From Janthinobacterium lividum (GTDB taxonomy: Bacteria; Pseudomonadota; Gammaproteobacteria; Burkholderiales; Burkholderiaceae_D): DNA of 64,000 nt. A program made the position numbers and the translations under genes. Below, piece after piece: positions 44,862 through 53,673 of this stretch. The notes below the pieces were generated by a model. It made no database searches, had not been told where the DNA came from, and worked only from the letters and a program-made list of their open reading frames with translations. Location of the stretch: positions 91,915 through 155,914 of the forward strand of contig NZ_JAAOLY010000016.1 in NCBI RefSeq assembly GCF_011601275.1, given 5' to 3'. The first letter of the stretch is position 1. Every line of letters starts with the position of its first letter.

Positions 44862-45923
44862 ATGACAAGCACTGAAGGCCGGGTCGCCGGCGCCTACCTG
44901 CTGCCGCTGCTGGAAGCGGCCGGCGCGCATGGCATCGCAGCAGCCACCCTGGCGCAAGCGGCCGGCGTGGCGCCGCACAGCCTGGAAGCGTCCGCGCCCA
45001 ACCTTGCCGCGCGCGACTACGTGCGCCTGCTCGATGCGGGCGCGCTGCTGGCGGGCGACGCGCATTTCGGCCTGCATGTCGGCCAGCGGGTGCGCATGGG
45101 CACGTACAGCGCGTATGGCTTGATCTTACTCAGTTGCAGCAACGTGGGTCAGGTACTGGAACAGACGGCCCGCTATGAACGGCTGGCGCACGACCTGGGC
45201 CAGTCGGCCCTGCAGCGCGATGGCGCCGTCGCGCATTACCGCTGGACCAGCAACTACCCGGGCGCCAGCCGGCACCTGGTCGACAGCGTCTTTGCCGGCA
45301 TCCGTGTCAGCGGCGACTGGCTGGCGGGTATGCCGCTGCCGCCGGCCCGGCTGGCGTTCAGCCACGATGGCGGCGGCGACCTGCTGCGCCACGCGGCCCA
45401 CCGCGACGAATACGTGCGCGTGCTGGGCAGCCTGCCCGCCTTCAACGCCCCCGCCAACACGGCCACCTTCGACGCGCAATTGCTGGACTGGCCCGTGCCG
45501 AACGCCGACGTCAGCCTGTACCCCGTGCTGTGCCAGCATGCGGAACAGTTGCTGGCGCAGCGCGAAGCTGAAACGGACACTGGCGGCGCCATCGACGCGC
45601 AAGTGCACGCGGCCATCGTGGCAGGCTTGCGCAATGGCTCGGCGCGGCTGGCCACCGTTGCCGCCGCCCTCGCAGTGACGCCGCGCACCTTGCAGCGCAA
45701 GCTGGCCGACGCGGGCACCAGCTTCCAGACCCTGCTGGACCAGGCCAGGTACGGCCTGGCGCGCGACTATCTGCGCGAGCCGGATTTGTCGCTGGTCGAC
45801 ATCGCCTTCCTGCTCGGCTACCAGGAACAAAGCGCGTTCAACCACGCGTTCCGCACCTGGGCGGGCACCAATCCCGGCGCCTGGCGCCTGCAGGAAATCC
45901 TTGACAGGCAGCAAGCCGTTTAG
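44862..45923 (+). CDS. AraC family transcriptional regulator
   Basis: Regulator of 353 residues. The N-terminal two thirds (about 20-215) resemble the arabinose-binding-type domain of the OruR/ArgR-like AraC subgroup (YVRLLDAGALLAGDAHFGLHVGQRV, YGLILLSCSNVGQVLEQTARYERL). The C-terminal AraC DNA-binding domain has two helix-turn-helix motifs (RLATVAAALAVTPRTLQRKL, then LSLVDIAFLLGYQEQSAFNHAF). It is divergent from the ADPS-like/glpD/FGGY operon and probably activates it. The following 3-hydroxybutyrate dehydrogenase gene, 92 bases downstream on the same strand, could be a second target. The ribosome-binding site is weak. Confidence 0.92.
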   Translation: MTSTEGRVAGAYLLPLLEAAGAHGIAAATLAQAAGVAPHSLEASAPNLAARDYVRLLDAGALLAGDAHFGLHVGQRVRMGTYSAYGLILLSCSNVGQVLEQTARYERLAHDLGQSALQRDGAVAHYRWTSNYPGASRHLVDSVFAGIRVSGDWLAGMPLPPARLAFSHDGGGDLLRHAAHRDEYVRVLGSLPAFNAPANTATFDAQLLDWPVPNADVSLYPVLCQHAEQLLAQREAETDTGGAIDAQVHAAIVAGLRNGSARLATVAAALAVTPRTLQRKLADAGTSFQTLLDQARYGLARDYLREPDLSLVDIAFLLGYQEQSAFNHAFRTWAGTNPGAWRLQEILDRQQAV

Positions 45924-46015
45924 CCGTGCGCGGGGCATGCGCATCCCGTTTTCTCGCTATACTGGCATAGTCAGGTTTTCCACGATCACTCCAACCCGCA
46001 ATGCAAAGGATTAAT

Positions 46016-46798
46016 ATGCAACTCAAAGACAAAGTCGCACTGATTACCGGCGCCGCCAGTGGCATCGGCAAGGAAATGGCCATCGAATACGCAAAACAGG
46101 GCGCCAAGGTCGTCATCGCCGATCTGGTCCTGGAAGCGGCCAGCAAGACGGCCGGGGAAATCAAGCAATCGGGCGGCCAGGCGTTTGCCGTCGCCATGGA
46201 TGTCTCGAGCGAAGAACAAGTCGACAAGGGCGTGGCCGACGCCGTGGCCCACTTCGGCGGCATCGATATCCTGATCAGCAATGCGGGCATCCAGATCATC
46301 AGCCCCGTCGTCGACTACCCGTTCGAGCAATGGAAAAAGATGCTGGCCATTCACATGGACGGCGCCTTCCTCACCACGCGCGCCTGCATGCGCGAAATGA
46401 TCAAGGCGGGCCGCGGCGGCGCCATCATCTACATGGGTTCCGTGCATTCGCACGAAGGCTCGCCGTTCAAGAGCGCCTACGTGGCCGCCAAGCACGGCTT
46501 GCTGGGCCTGGCCAAGGTGGTGGCCAAGGAAGGCGCGAAAGACGGCATCCGCGCCAACGTCATCTGCCCGGGCTTCGTGCGCACGCCGCTGGTCGACAAG
46601 CAAATCCCCGAACAGGCGGCCCAGCTGAACATCAGTGAAGAAGACGTGATCAAGAAAGTGATGCTGAAAGACACCATCGACGGCGAATTCACCACCACGC
46701 AAGACGTGGCGCAAACGGCCGTGTTCCTGGCGGCCTTCCCGTCGACGGCATTGAGCGGCCAGTCGATTGTCGTCAGTCACGGCTGGCACATGCAGTAA
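46016..46798 (+). CDS. 3-hydroxybutyrate dehydrogenase
   Basis: SDR enzyme of 260 residues, predicted to oxidise (R)-3-hydroxybutyrate to acetoacetate with NAD, as in polyhydroxybutyrate mobilisation. The cofactor loop is [14 protein letters not shown] and the NAG motif is in LISNAGIQ. The active-site segment [21 protein letters not shown] has Ser, His, Lys, Tyr and Lys spaced exactly as the catalytic set of known 3-HBDHs (Ser142, His144, Lys152, Tyr155, Lys159 numbering), and [18 protein letters not shown] is typical. AAAGGA five bases before ATG 46016 fixes the start. It lies downstream of the AraC gene. The symbol bdhA/hbdH would fit. Confidence 0.9.
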   Translation: MQLKDKVALITGAASGIGKEMAIEYAKQGAKVVIADLVLEAASKTAGEIKQSGGQAFAVAMDVSSEEQVDKGVADAVAHFGGIDILISNAGIQIISPVVDYPFEQWKKMLAIHMDGAFLTTRACMREMIKAGRGGAIIYMGSVHSHEGSPFKSAYVAAKHGLLGLAKVVAKEGAKDGIRANVICPGFVRTPLVDKQIPEQAAQLNISEEDVIKKVMLKDTIDGEFTTTQDVAQTAVFLAAFPSTALSGQSIVVSHGWHMQ

Positions 46799-46860
46799 AC
46801 AGGTAACGCATCTGGCAGGCGGCGCCGTCCGCCTGCATCACCGCATCTGAAAGTTCCCAA

Positions 46861-47709
46861 TTGCAAGACAACACTTACCGCCACCCGCGCGCGGGCTGGC
46901 CGGGGCGGCTCTTTGCCGCGCTCGCCAATTGCACGCGCTTTGCCAAGGTGCGCCAGGCCGTCATGTCGCGCCTGCCCTTCCTGACACTGCACAGCGACGT
47001 GCGCGACGTCGTCTACGTGAGCTGGCTGGTCGACGCCGCTGCCGCGCAGCAACTAATGCCCGCGGGCGTGACCCTGTGGCAGCACGGCGGCAAGACGCCA
47101 TTTACCGTGCTGACCTACCGCCACGGGCATTTCGGCCCGTCCCTGCTCGGTCCCTTACGCAAGCTGCTGCCATCTCCCCTGCAAAGCAACTGGCGCTTGT
47201 ACCTGGACCAGACGCCAGCGGGCGCGCCGGCCGTGCCCTGCGTGTATTTTCTGAAAAACATCATGGACAGCCTGCCGCACGCGCTGGGCACGCGGCTGTT
47301 CAGCGACATCCTGCCGACCCACCTGGCCGCCGGCATGACGCATGACGTGACGGCCACGCAGGCGCGTTGCACGATCACGCCCGGTGCCGGCAGCGCCCCG
47401 CTGCTCGACGTGCAGGCGGACATCACGGCGGAGCATGGTCTCGATGCCGACTGGCAGCAACTATTCGGCAACTGGCGCGACGCCGTCGCCTTCCTCGCCT
47501 GCCAGGATGCGGCCATCGCGCACGTGCCGCGCAACGGCAAGCTGGTCTTTGGCGAAATCGACTTGCCCGTCGAGGTGGATCAAGTGCAGGCGCTGACGGC
47601 CTTGCGCGCCGACTGCGGCATGCTGGTCCAGCTGCCGCCCCTGTCAACCCCGTTTGCCTTTCTCGTGCCCAAGGTTGCCTTCAAGGCGCTGTCAGAGCGC
47701 CTGCTGTAG
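46861..47709 (+). CDS. DUF2071-like (YqjF) protein
   Basis: Protein of 282 residues. The block DVRDVVYVSWLVDAAAAQQLMPAGVTLW, followed by KTPFTVLTYRHGHFGP, resembles the YqjF/DUF2071 family, which has an acetoacetate-decarboxylase-like fold; the match is moderate. No signal peptide. The start is taken as TTG 46861, preceded by GAAAG; an ATG 35 codons later is possible but would remove the N-terminal helix. It follows the 3-hydroxybutyrate dehydrogenase by 62 bases, so co-expression is possible; with that fold a link to acetoacetate is tempting but unproven. Its 3' end overlaps the convergent receptor gene by 29 bases. Confidence 0.65.
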   Translation: MQDNTYRHPRAGWPGRLFAALANCTRFAKVRQAVMSRLPFLTLHSDVRDVVYVSWLVDAAAAQQLMPAGVTLWQHGGKTPFTVLTYRHGHFGPSLLGPLRKLLPSPLQSNWRLYLDQTPAGAPAVPCVYFLKNIMDSLPHALGTRLFSDILPTHLAAGMTHDVTATQARCTITPGAGSAPLLDVQADITAEHGLDADWQQLFGNWRDAVAFLACQDAAIAHVPRNGKLVFGEIDLPVEVDQVQALTALRADCGMLVQLPPLSTPFAFLVPKVAFKALSERLL

Positions 47710-49324
47710 CGCGGCGGCGCTCGGGCGCGCGCAGGGGAGCAGCTTGGCCGCCCCTGCGCCGTTCCAGCTTGAACAGGGCCATCGCCTGCTCCAGCTGCAG
47801 AGTCTGGTCTTGCAGCGAAGCGGATGCCGCCGCCGATTCCTCCACCAGCGCCGCGTTCTGCTGCGTCACTTCATCCATTTGCGTGACGGCCATATTGACC
47901 TGGCCGATGCCGTGGCTTTGTTCGCGCGAAGCGGAAGCGATCTCTTCCATGATGCCGTGCACGCCCTGCACGGCGCCCAGCATCTCGGCGCTGCTGGCGC
48001 CCGCCTGCTGCGCCAGCTTCGCGCCCGCCTCCACCTGCGCCAAAGACGCCGTGATCAATTGCTTGATTTCCGTGGCGGCCGCCGCGCTGCGATGGGCCAG
48101 GCTGCGCACTTCGCCCGCCACGACGGCAAAACCGCGCCCCTGGTCGCCCGCGCGCGCCGCTTCCACGGCCGCGTTCAAGGCGAGGATATTCGTCTGGAAG
48201 GCAATGCCTTCGATGATGCCCGTAATGTCGCCGATCTTCTTCGATGAAGCGTTAATGTCCGCCATCATGTTGACCATCTGGCCGACGAGTTCGCCGCCGC
48301 GCCCGGCCAGGCCGTGTACCTTGCCCGCCATGTCGCTGGCCTGCACGGCGTTGCCGCTGTTTTGCTGCACCGTGGCCGCCAGCTGTTCCATGCTCGACGC
48401 CGTCTGCTGCAGGGCCGACGCCTGCGCTTCCGTGCGGCCCGACAAGTCCATATTGCCGGCGGCGATTTCCTGGCTGGCCATGCTGATGCGCAGGAAATTG
48501 CCGCGCACGTCGCCAACGATGGAGTGCAAGTTCACGCGCAGCTGGCGCAAGGAACGCAGCAGCTGTCCCATCTCGTCGCGCCGCGTCGTGTCGAGTTCTC
48601 CCGTCAGGTCGCCGCCCGCCATCACGTCGCAGGCCTGGCGCGCCTGCTGCAACGGTTGCAGCACGGCGCGGTGCAAGCTGTGCCAGAAATACAGGGTCGC
48701 GCCCAAGGCCAGCACGGACAGGCCCGTCAGCCAGCCGCCCGCGCGGGCCGGCAGCACGCCCGCATGCCACGCCAGTTGCAGCAGCAATACCAGGCTCAGC
48801 AAGCCCAGATTCCAGCCGATGCGCTTGCCCAGCGGCAGGTCGCGCAAGCTCGCCAGCCTGGCCAGCCAGCCCGTGCGCACGGCCGCGCCCTGACTGATGA
48901 CGATGCCATCGGCCTGCCCCGCCCTGATGCGCGCGTACAGGGCGGACGCCTGCGCCACCTGCTGGCGCGTGGGCTTGGTGCGCACGGACATGTAGCCGAC
49001 GGCCACGCCATCCTCGACCACCGGCGTCACGTTCGCCAGCACCCAGTAATAATCGCCATTCTTGCAGCGGTTTTTCACCATGCCGCTCCACGAACGACCC
49101 GAGCGGATGGTGGCCCAGAAATCGGCAAACGCTTCGACCGGCATATCCGGATGGCGCAGGATGTTTTGCGGGGCACCGATCAATTCTTCCGCGCTGTAAC
49201 CGCTGACGGCGATGAAATACGGGTTGGCATAGGTGATATTGCCTTGCAAGTCGGTAGTCGAGACGATGGTCTCGCTATCGCTCAAGTTGATCTCGGTATC
49301 GCTGACGGGAAGATTGAGTCGCAT
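47681..49324 (-). CDS. Aer-type PAS chemoreceptor
   Basis: Methyl-accepting chemotaxis protein of 547 residues with Aer architecture. An N-terminal PAS domain (about 10-110; STTDLQGNITYANPYFIAVSGY, WATIRSGRSWSGMVKNRCKNG) resembles FAD/redox-sensing Aer. Two close membrane helices lie at about 155-200, then HAMP and the signalling hairpin (EAARAGDQGRGFAVVAGEVRSLA). Such receptors sense oxygen or redox state. Unlike the receptor at 9713 it has no W-x-x-F tail and ends in a Pro/Ala/Arg-rich stretch. AAGGA precedes ATG 49324. The 240 bases upstream are AT-rich (TTAATATTTAACTATTAA near 49420) and hold no gene. Confidence 0.93.
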   Translation of the reverse strand: MRLNLPVSDTEINLSDSETIVSTTDLQGNITYANPYFIAVSGYSAEELIGAPQNILRHPDMPVEAFADFWATIRSGRSWSGMVKNRCKNGDYYWVLANVTPVVEDGVAVGYMSVRTKPTRQQVAQASALYARIRAGQADGIVISQGAAVRTGWLARLASLRDLPLGKRIGWNLGLLSLVLLLQLAWHAGVLPARAGGWLTGLSVLALGATLYFWHSLHRAVLQPLQQARQACDVMAGGDLTGELDTTRRDEMGQLLRSLRQLRVNLHSIVGDVRGNFLRISMASQEIAAGNMDLSGRTEAQASALQQTASSMEQLAATVQQNSGNAVQASDMAGKVHGLAGRGGELVGQMVNMMADINASSKKIGDITGIIEGIAFQTNILALNAAVEAARAGDQGRGFAVVAGEVRSLAHRSAAAATEIKQLITASLAQVEAGAKLAQQAGASSAEMLGAVQGVHGIMEEIASASREQSHGIGQVNMAVTQMDEVTQQNAALVEESAAASASLQDQTLQLEQAMALFKLERRRGGQAAPLRAPERRRATAGALTAP

Positions 49325-49564
49325 GGTCGGATCCTTGGCTGTAGCCCTTGCGGGCACGGGGAAGTGGTCAAATGCGGCACGGAAGTAAGCCGGCGGCAGT
49401 CCGCATCGACACATTAATTTTAATATTTAACTATTAATTTAAATCGGCAATTTTCACGGATGAGATTGCCTTGCGAAACTGCAAAGATTGCGGACGCGGC
49501 ATGGCCGCTGATGTGATGGCGCAAGCAGCGCCGGAACAGCGTGGCTGTCCCGGCGGAAAAACGT

Positions 49565-50155
49565 TTAGCGGGGCACGTAGCGCCAGTTGCCGCTCTCGAG
49601 CATGAACGTCAGTTCCGTCTTGATGGCTTCCGGGCGGCTCGGCACGCTCAATTCCGTATCGCATACGAGGTAGCCCGTCTTGCGCTGGACGTCGCACTCG
49701 TTGACGACCTTGACCTGCATGGTGCTCTGCGCTTCCTGCATCTGCACGTCCTTGGCCGCTTCCGGATTGCGCGCCGCTTCTTCCTTGGCCCACGCGCGTA
49801 TCATCGCTTGCGCCTCAGCCGGCGAGGGTCCCGCGAACTTGGCGTTCTTGCGCTCGACGCCGACCCAGGTATCGCCCTCTTTACGCAGGGGCAGTACATT
49901 AAAGGCATCGCGCATGCCGGCGCTCATGCCCACCAGGCATACCACTTCGCCCGGCACTTCCTGCGACTCCTGGCAACCGGCAAGGCTGGTCACCTTGATG
50001 ACGAACGGCATGCTCGACTGCGTCTTCGCTTGTGTCTTGGCTACGCCCGCCTGCACGGCGGCATGGATTTGCTCGAGTGTCGGCATGGTGGCCGCCTGGG
50101 CCGGCAAGGTGGCGAACAGGGCGGCGGCGGTCAGGGCGATGGAAGTCAGGCGCAT
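49565..50155 (-). CDS. Hypothetical secreted protein
   Basis: Protein of 196 residues with a clear Sec signal peptide (MRLTSIALTAAALFATLPAQA, cleavage after Ala). The mature part has cysteines in SLAGCQESQ, EVVCLVG, NECDVQ and LVCDTEL, consistent with two periplasmic disulfides, and a C-terminal beta stretch (KTELTFMLESGNWRYVPR) that looks like a small structural or binding domain. No family recognised. It lies between the Aer-type receptor promoter region and the HxlR gene. Periplasmic location is inferred from the signal peptide. Confidence 0.7.
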   Translation of the reverse strand: MRLTSIALTAAALFATLPAQAATMPTLEQIHAAVQAGVAKTQAKTQSSMPFVIKVTSLAGCQESQEVPGEVVCLVGMSAGMRDAFNVLPLRKEGDTWVGVERKNAKFAGPSPAEAQAMIRAWAKEEAARNPEAAKDVQMQEAQSTMQVKVVNECDVQRKTGYLVCDTELSVPSRPEAIKTELTFMLESGNWRYVPR

Positions 50156-50216
50156 GGGTATCGGGAGTAGTGATCAAAGGCCGGCAGTCTAGCACTTTGC
50201 ATAAAAACAGCTGTTT

Positions 50217-50582
50217 CTATAGAGAATTATCCACGACATCGGCTACAAGAAAGGCGCCGCCCCCGTCAACCTGTCCGCGCAGGCGCAAGCCGATGGCGCG
50301 CAGCATCTCGACCAGCTCGCGCAAGCGCAGGCCTTCGTCCGTCAGCCGGTATTCCACCTTGACGGGCACTTCCGCGTAGACCGTGCGCGTCAGCAAGCCC
50401 GCCTCTTCCAGCGCGCGCAAGTCCAGGGTCAGCATGCGCTGCGAGATATTCGGCACGGCGCGGCGGATTTCGCTGAAGCGCTTCGGCCCCGCCATCAGAT
50501 AGCTGAGCAGCACCACCCGCCAGCGCCCGCCCAGCAATCGCATAGCCTCTTCCACGGCGCAGCCGGAGACATTGTCTTTCAT
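50217..50582 (-). CDS. HxlR family transcriptional regulator
   Basis: Winged-helix regulator of 121 residues. Typical HxlR features are the N-terminal Cys (SGCAVEEAMRLLGGRWRVVLLSYL), RFSEIRRAVPNISQRMLTLDLRALEEAGLLTR, and the wing VEYRLTDEGLRLRELVEML. Many members sense electrophiles or oxidants through that cysteine. It is divergent from a glutathione S-transferase gene at 50697 with 114 bases between them, suggesting it controls that gene in response to a toxic electrophile (inference from position). Confidence 0.93.
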   Translation of the reverse strand: MKDNVSGCAVEEAMRLLGGRWRVVLLSYLMAGPKRFSEIRRAVPNISQRMLTLDLRALEEAGLLTRTVYAEVPVKVEYRLTDEGLRLRELVEMLRAIGLRLRGQVDGGGAFLVADVVDNSL

Positions 50583-50696
50583 GATTCGCTTCTCGCATGG
50601 TATAAAAAATGTACCTATACCACATTATTCTGGCTTCTTCCAAATAGTAACCATCGCGTTTAGACTGCCCTTCCCTCACCTCATTGGAGTTTTGAC

Positions 50697-51404
50697 TTGG
50701 AAACCACCCTGATCTACAGCGTGCCGTTCGGCTGCTCGTTTGCCGCCATCGCCGCCCTCGAATGGAGCGGCCTGCCGTATCGTTTGGCCCGCGTGGAAGC
50801 GCGCGATCCGGCCAGCAAGCAGCATCCGGCCTTTCTCTCCATCAACCCGCTGGGCCAGACGCCGGCCCTGCTCACGCACACGGGCGCGCCGCTGCTGGAA
50901 AGCATGGCGATCCTGCTGCACCTGGCCGCCCGCGCGCCAGGCAGCAGCCTGGGCTTTGCGCAAGGCACGCCAGACTACGACCGCCTGAACAGCGTACGGT
51001 CCTTTTTGCACACGACGTTTCACGCCGCTTTCATGCCCGCCTTTCAGGCGTCGCGCGCGGCTGATGGCGATGCGCGCGCGGGCGTCTGGCGCGAAATGGC
51101 CGTCGAGAAGGTGAACAAGAGCCTGGCCCACCTGGAGCGCCTGCTCGCTGGCCGCGCGTGGCTCGCCTCCGATGCCGCACCGACCATCGCCGACGCCTAC
51201 CTGGCCGCCACGGCGCGCTGGGCCGAACCGCTGCAGCTGGCCAGCATGGCCGATTATCCGAACACGGCGCGCGTGCTGGCCGCGCTGGAACTAGACCCCG
51301 GCATCCGCTTTGCCCACGCCATCGAGGACGGCGTGCCGGCCGTCAGTCGGGGCGGCTTCCTGGACCACGTGACGCTCGACCAACTGGCACTGCAGGCCGG
51401 CTAA
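50697..51404 (+). CDS. Glutathione S-transferase family protein
   Basis: Cytosolic GST-like protein of 235 residues. The N-terminal thioredoxin-like domain (about 1-80) has the start TTLIYSVPFGCSFAAIAALEWSGLPY, the cis-Pro segment INPLGQTPALLT and LLESMAILLHLA, the glutathione-binding Glu-Ser pair. The C-terminal helical domain has the N-capping motif APTIADAYLAATARW. The start codon is TTG 50697 with GGAG seven bases upstream; no ATG is near. It probably detoxifies an electrophile under control of the divergent HxlR regulator. The C-terminus is slightly longer than in many GSTs. Confidence 0.88.
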   Translation: METTLIYSVPFGCSFAAIAALEWSGLPYRLARVEARDPASKQHPAFLSINPLGQTPALLTHTGAPLLESMAILLHLAARAPGSSLGFAQGTPDYDRLNSVRSFLHTTFHAAFMPAFQASRAADGDARAGVWREMAVEKVNKSLAHLERLLAGRAWLASDAAPTIADAYLAATARWAEPLQLASMADYPNTARVLAALELDPGIRFAHAIEDGVPAVSRGGFLDHVTLDQLALQAG

Positions 51405-51522
51405 CCGCCGGTCAACTCCCGCAGCTGGCGCGTCTTTATTGCTATGATGTCGGGCTGCCGGCGGTACAGCCGGCCACGTCAATACCATATCGATAACGTC
51501 GTCATAAGAATCGGGAGTTTGA

Positions 51523-53607
51523 ATGAGTTTACGTCTGCTGCTCTTGGGAGCATTCAGTGCCGCCATGGCCACCACCGCCGCCGTGCCGGCATTGGCCGCA
51601 CCGCGCGGTTTCACCGTGGAAGACATGGTGGCCATGGAACGCGTGGGCAGCCCCGTGCTGTCGCCGGACGCCACGCGCGTCGTCTATACGGTGCGCACCA
51701 CCAACCTGGACAAAAACCGTGGCAACACGCAGCTGTGGATGATCGACCTGCGCGCGCCGAACGCGGCACCACGCCAGCTCACGCGCGGCGACGCCAGCGC
51801 CAGCGACCCGCAATGGTCGCCGAACGGCGACGCCATCTACTTCCTGTCCGGCCGTTCCGGCTCCTCGCAAGTATGGCAACTGCCCCTGAACGGCGGCGAA
51901 GCGGCCAAGGTCACCGACCTGGCGCTGGACGTGGATACCTACCGCTTGTCGCCGCAGGGCGACCGCCTGGCCTTCAGCATGGGCGTCTTCCTCGATTGCG
52001 CTGACATCGCCTGCACGAAGAAGCGCCTCGATGACAAAGCCAAGAACAAGGCGAGCGGCATGGTCTACGACCAGATGTTCGTGCGCCACTGGGATACCTG
52101 GGCCGACGGCCGCCGCAACGCGCTGTACTCGGCGCCGATCGATTCGACCGGCAAGGTCAGCGCCGCGCCCGTGAGCCTGAGCGGCACCCTCGACGGCGAC
52201 GCGCCTTCAAAACCGTTCGGCGACAACGGCGAATACCATTTCAGCCCCGACGGCAAGTCGGTGGCATTCTCCGTGCGCGTGGCCGGTCGTACGGAATCGT
52301 GGTCGACCAACTTCGACGTCTACACGATTCCCGCCGCCGGTGGCCAGGCGCCGCGCAACCTCACGGCCGACAATCCGGCCTGGGACGCGAAAGCCACCTA
52401 CTCACCCGATGGCCGCACCCTGGCCTATGTCGCCATGACCAAGCCGGGCTTCGAAGCGGACCGTTTTCATTTGGTGCTGATGGATGTCGCCACCGGCAAG
52501 AAGCGCACCGTGGCCGACGACTGGGACCGTTCCGTGGCCGACTTCCGCTGGACGCCGGACGGCAAGGCCTTCCTCGTTTCCGCCGATGACGTGGGCCAGC
52601 ACCGTCTGTTCCACATCGACGCGGCCAGCGGCAAAGTCACTGCGCTGACGGGCAAGGGCGCCGTGGGCGACTTCGACGTGCGCGGCAACACCATCGTGCT
52701 GGCGCAAGCCAACCTGGCCTCGGGCGCGCAGCTGTACACGCGCAAGCTTGACGCGAAGTCGGAAAACGCGCCGATGGTGCAGCTGACGAAACAGAACGCG
52801 GCAGCCCTGGCCGACGTGCGCTTCGGCGAATATGAACAGTTTTCGTTCGCCGGCGCGAATGGCGAGACCGTCTACGGCCACGTCATGAAACCGTGGAATG
52901 CCAAGGCCGGTGAAAAATATCCTATCGCTTTCCTCGTGCACGGCGGCCCGCAGGGCAGCTTCGGCAATAGCTGGAGCTACCGCTGGAATCCGCAAGTGTA
53001 TGCGGGCGCCGGCTATGCAACCGTCTTCATCGACTTCCACGGTTCGACCGGCTATGGCCAGAAGTTCACGGACTCCATCAGCGGCGACTGGGGCGGCAAG
53101 CCGCTGGTCGACTTGCAGAAGGGCCTGGAAGCGGCCACCAAGAAATTCCCATGGCTGGACCGCGAGCGCAGCTGCGCGCTGGGCGCGTCGTACGGCGGCT
53201 ACATGATGAACTGGATCGCCGGTAACTGGCCGGACGGCTTCAAATGCCTGGTCAACCACGACGGCGTGTTCGACAACCGCGGCATGGCTTACGCGACGGA
53301 AGAACTGTGGTTCACGGAATGGGAAAACGGCGGCACCTACTACGACGCGCCGGCCAAGTACGAGCAGTTCAACCCCGTCAACTTCGTGAAAAACTGGAAG
53401 ACGCCGATGCTGGTGGTCCAGGGCGACCTCGATTTCCGCATCCCCACAGCACAAGGCCTGGGCACCTTCACGGCGCTGCAGCGCCAGGGCATCCCGAGCA
53501 AGCTGCTGGTCTTCCCGGACGAAAACCACTGGGTGCTGAAGCCAGCGAACTCGCTGTTGTGGCATCACACGGTGCTCGATTGGCTCAATACCTACACTAA
53601 AAAGTAA
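51523..53607 (+). CDS. S9 family serine peptidase (prolyl oligopeptidase type)
   Basis: Secreted peptidase of 694 residues. A signal peptide (cleavage near Ala26) precedes a beta-propeller domain to about residue 420 with WD/TolB-like repeats (SPDATRVVYTVR, QWSPNGDAIYFLS, FSPDGKSVAFSV, YSPDGRTLAYVA). The C-terminal alpha/beta-hydrolase domain carries the triad Ser556 (LGASYGGYMMNW), Asp637 (VQGDLDFRIP) and His669 (DENHWVLKP). This resembles acylaminoacyl-peptidase or dipeptidyl-peptidase types that trim oligopeptides, probably in the periplasm. GGGAG precedes the ATG. A strong terminator follows. It stands as a single gene. Confidence 0.95.
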   Translation: MSLRLLLLGAFSAAMATTAAVPALAAPRGFTVEDMVAMERVGSPVLSPDATRVVYTVRTTNLDKNRGNTQLWMIDLRAPNAAPRQLTRGDASASDPQWSPNGDAIYFLSGRSGSSQVWQLPLNGGEAAKVTDLALDVDTYRLSPQGDRLAFSMGVFLDCADIACTKKRLDDKAKNKASGMVYDQMFVRHWDTWADGRRNALYSAPIDSTGKVSAAPVSLSGTLDGDAPSKPFGDNGEYHFSPDGKSVAFSVRVAGRTESWSTNFDVYTIPAAGGQAPRNLTADNPAWDAKATYSPDGRTLAYVAMTKPGFEADRFHLVLMDVATGKKRTVADDWDRSVADFRWTPDGKAFLVSADDVGQHRLFHIDAASGKVTALTGKGAVGDFDVRGNTIVLAQANLASGAQLYTRKLDAKSENAPMVQLTKQNAAALADVRFGEYEQFSFAGANGETVYGHVMKPWNAKAGEKYPIAFLVHGGPQGSFGNSWSYRWNPQVYAGAGYATVFIDFHGSTGYGQKFTDSISGDWGGKPLVDLQKGLEAATKKFPWLDRERSCALGASYGGYMMNWIAGNWPDGFKCLVNHDGVFDNRGMAYATEELWFTEWENGGTYYDAPAKYEQFNPVNFVKNWKTPMLVVQGDLDFRIPTAQGLGTFTALQRQGIPSKLLVFPDENHWVLKPANSLLWHHTVLDWLNTYTKK

Positions 53608-53621
53608 GCCTGTACCAAAGT

Positions 53622-53656
53622 AAAAAGCCGCACAGTTCGCACTGTGCGGCTTTTTT
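53622..53656. terminator. Bidirectional terminator after the S9 peptidase gene
   Basis: AGCCGCACAGT and ACTGTGCGGCT form an 11 bp perfect stem with a 4-base loop, flanked by an A-run and six Ts. It serves both the peptidase gene and the convergent phytase-like gene ending at 53674. Confidence 0.9.
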
Positions 53657-53673
53657 ACGTCCGTCAAACTATA

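Noticed and set aside
49441..49480. Possible sigma-28 promoter for the Aer-type receptor (GCCGATTT on the - strand)
   Set aside because: The -10-like element is reasonable, but no matching -35 element lies at the correct distance.
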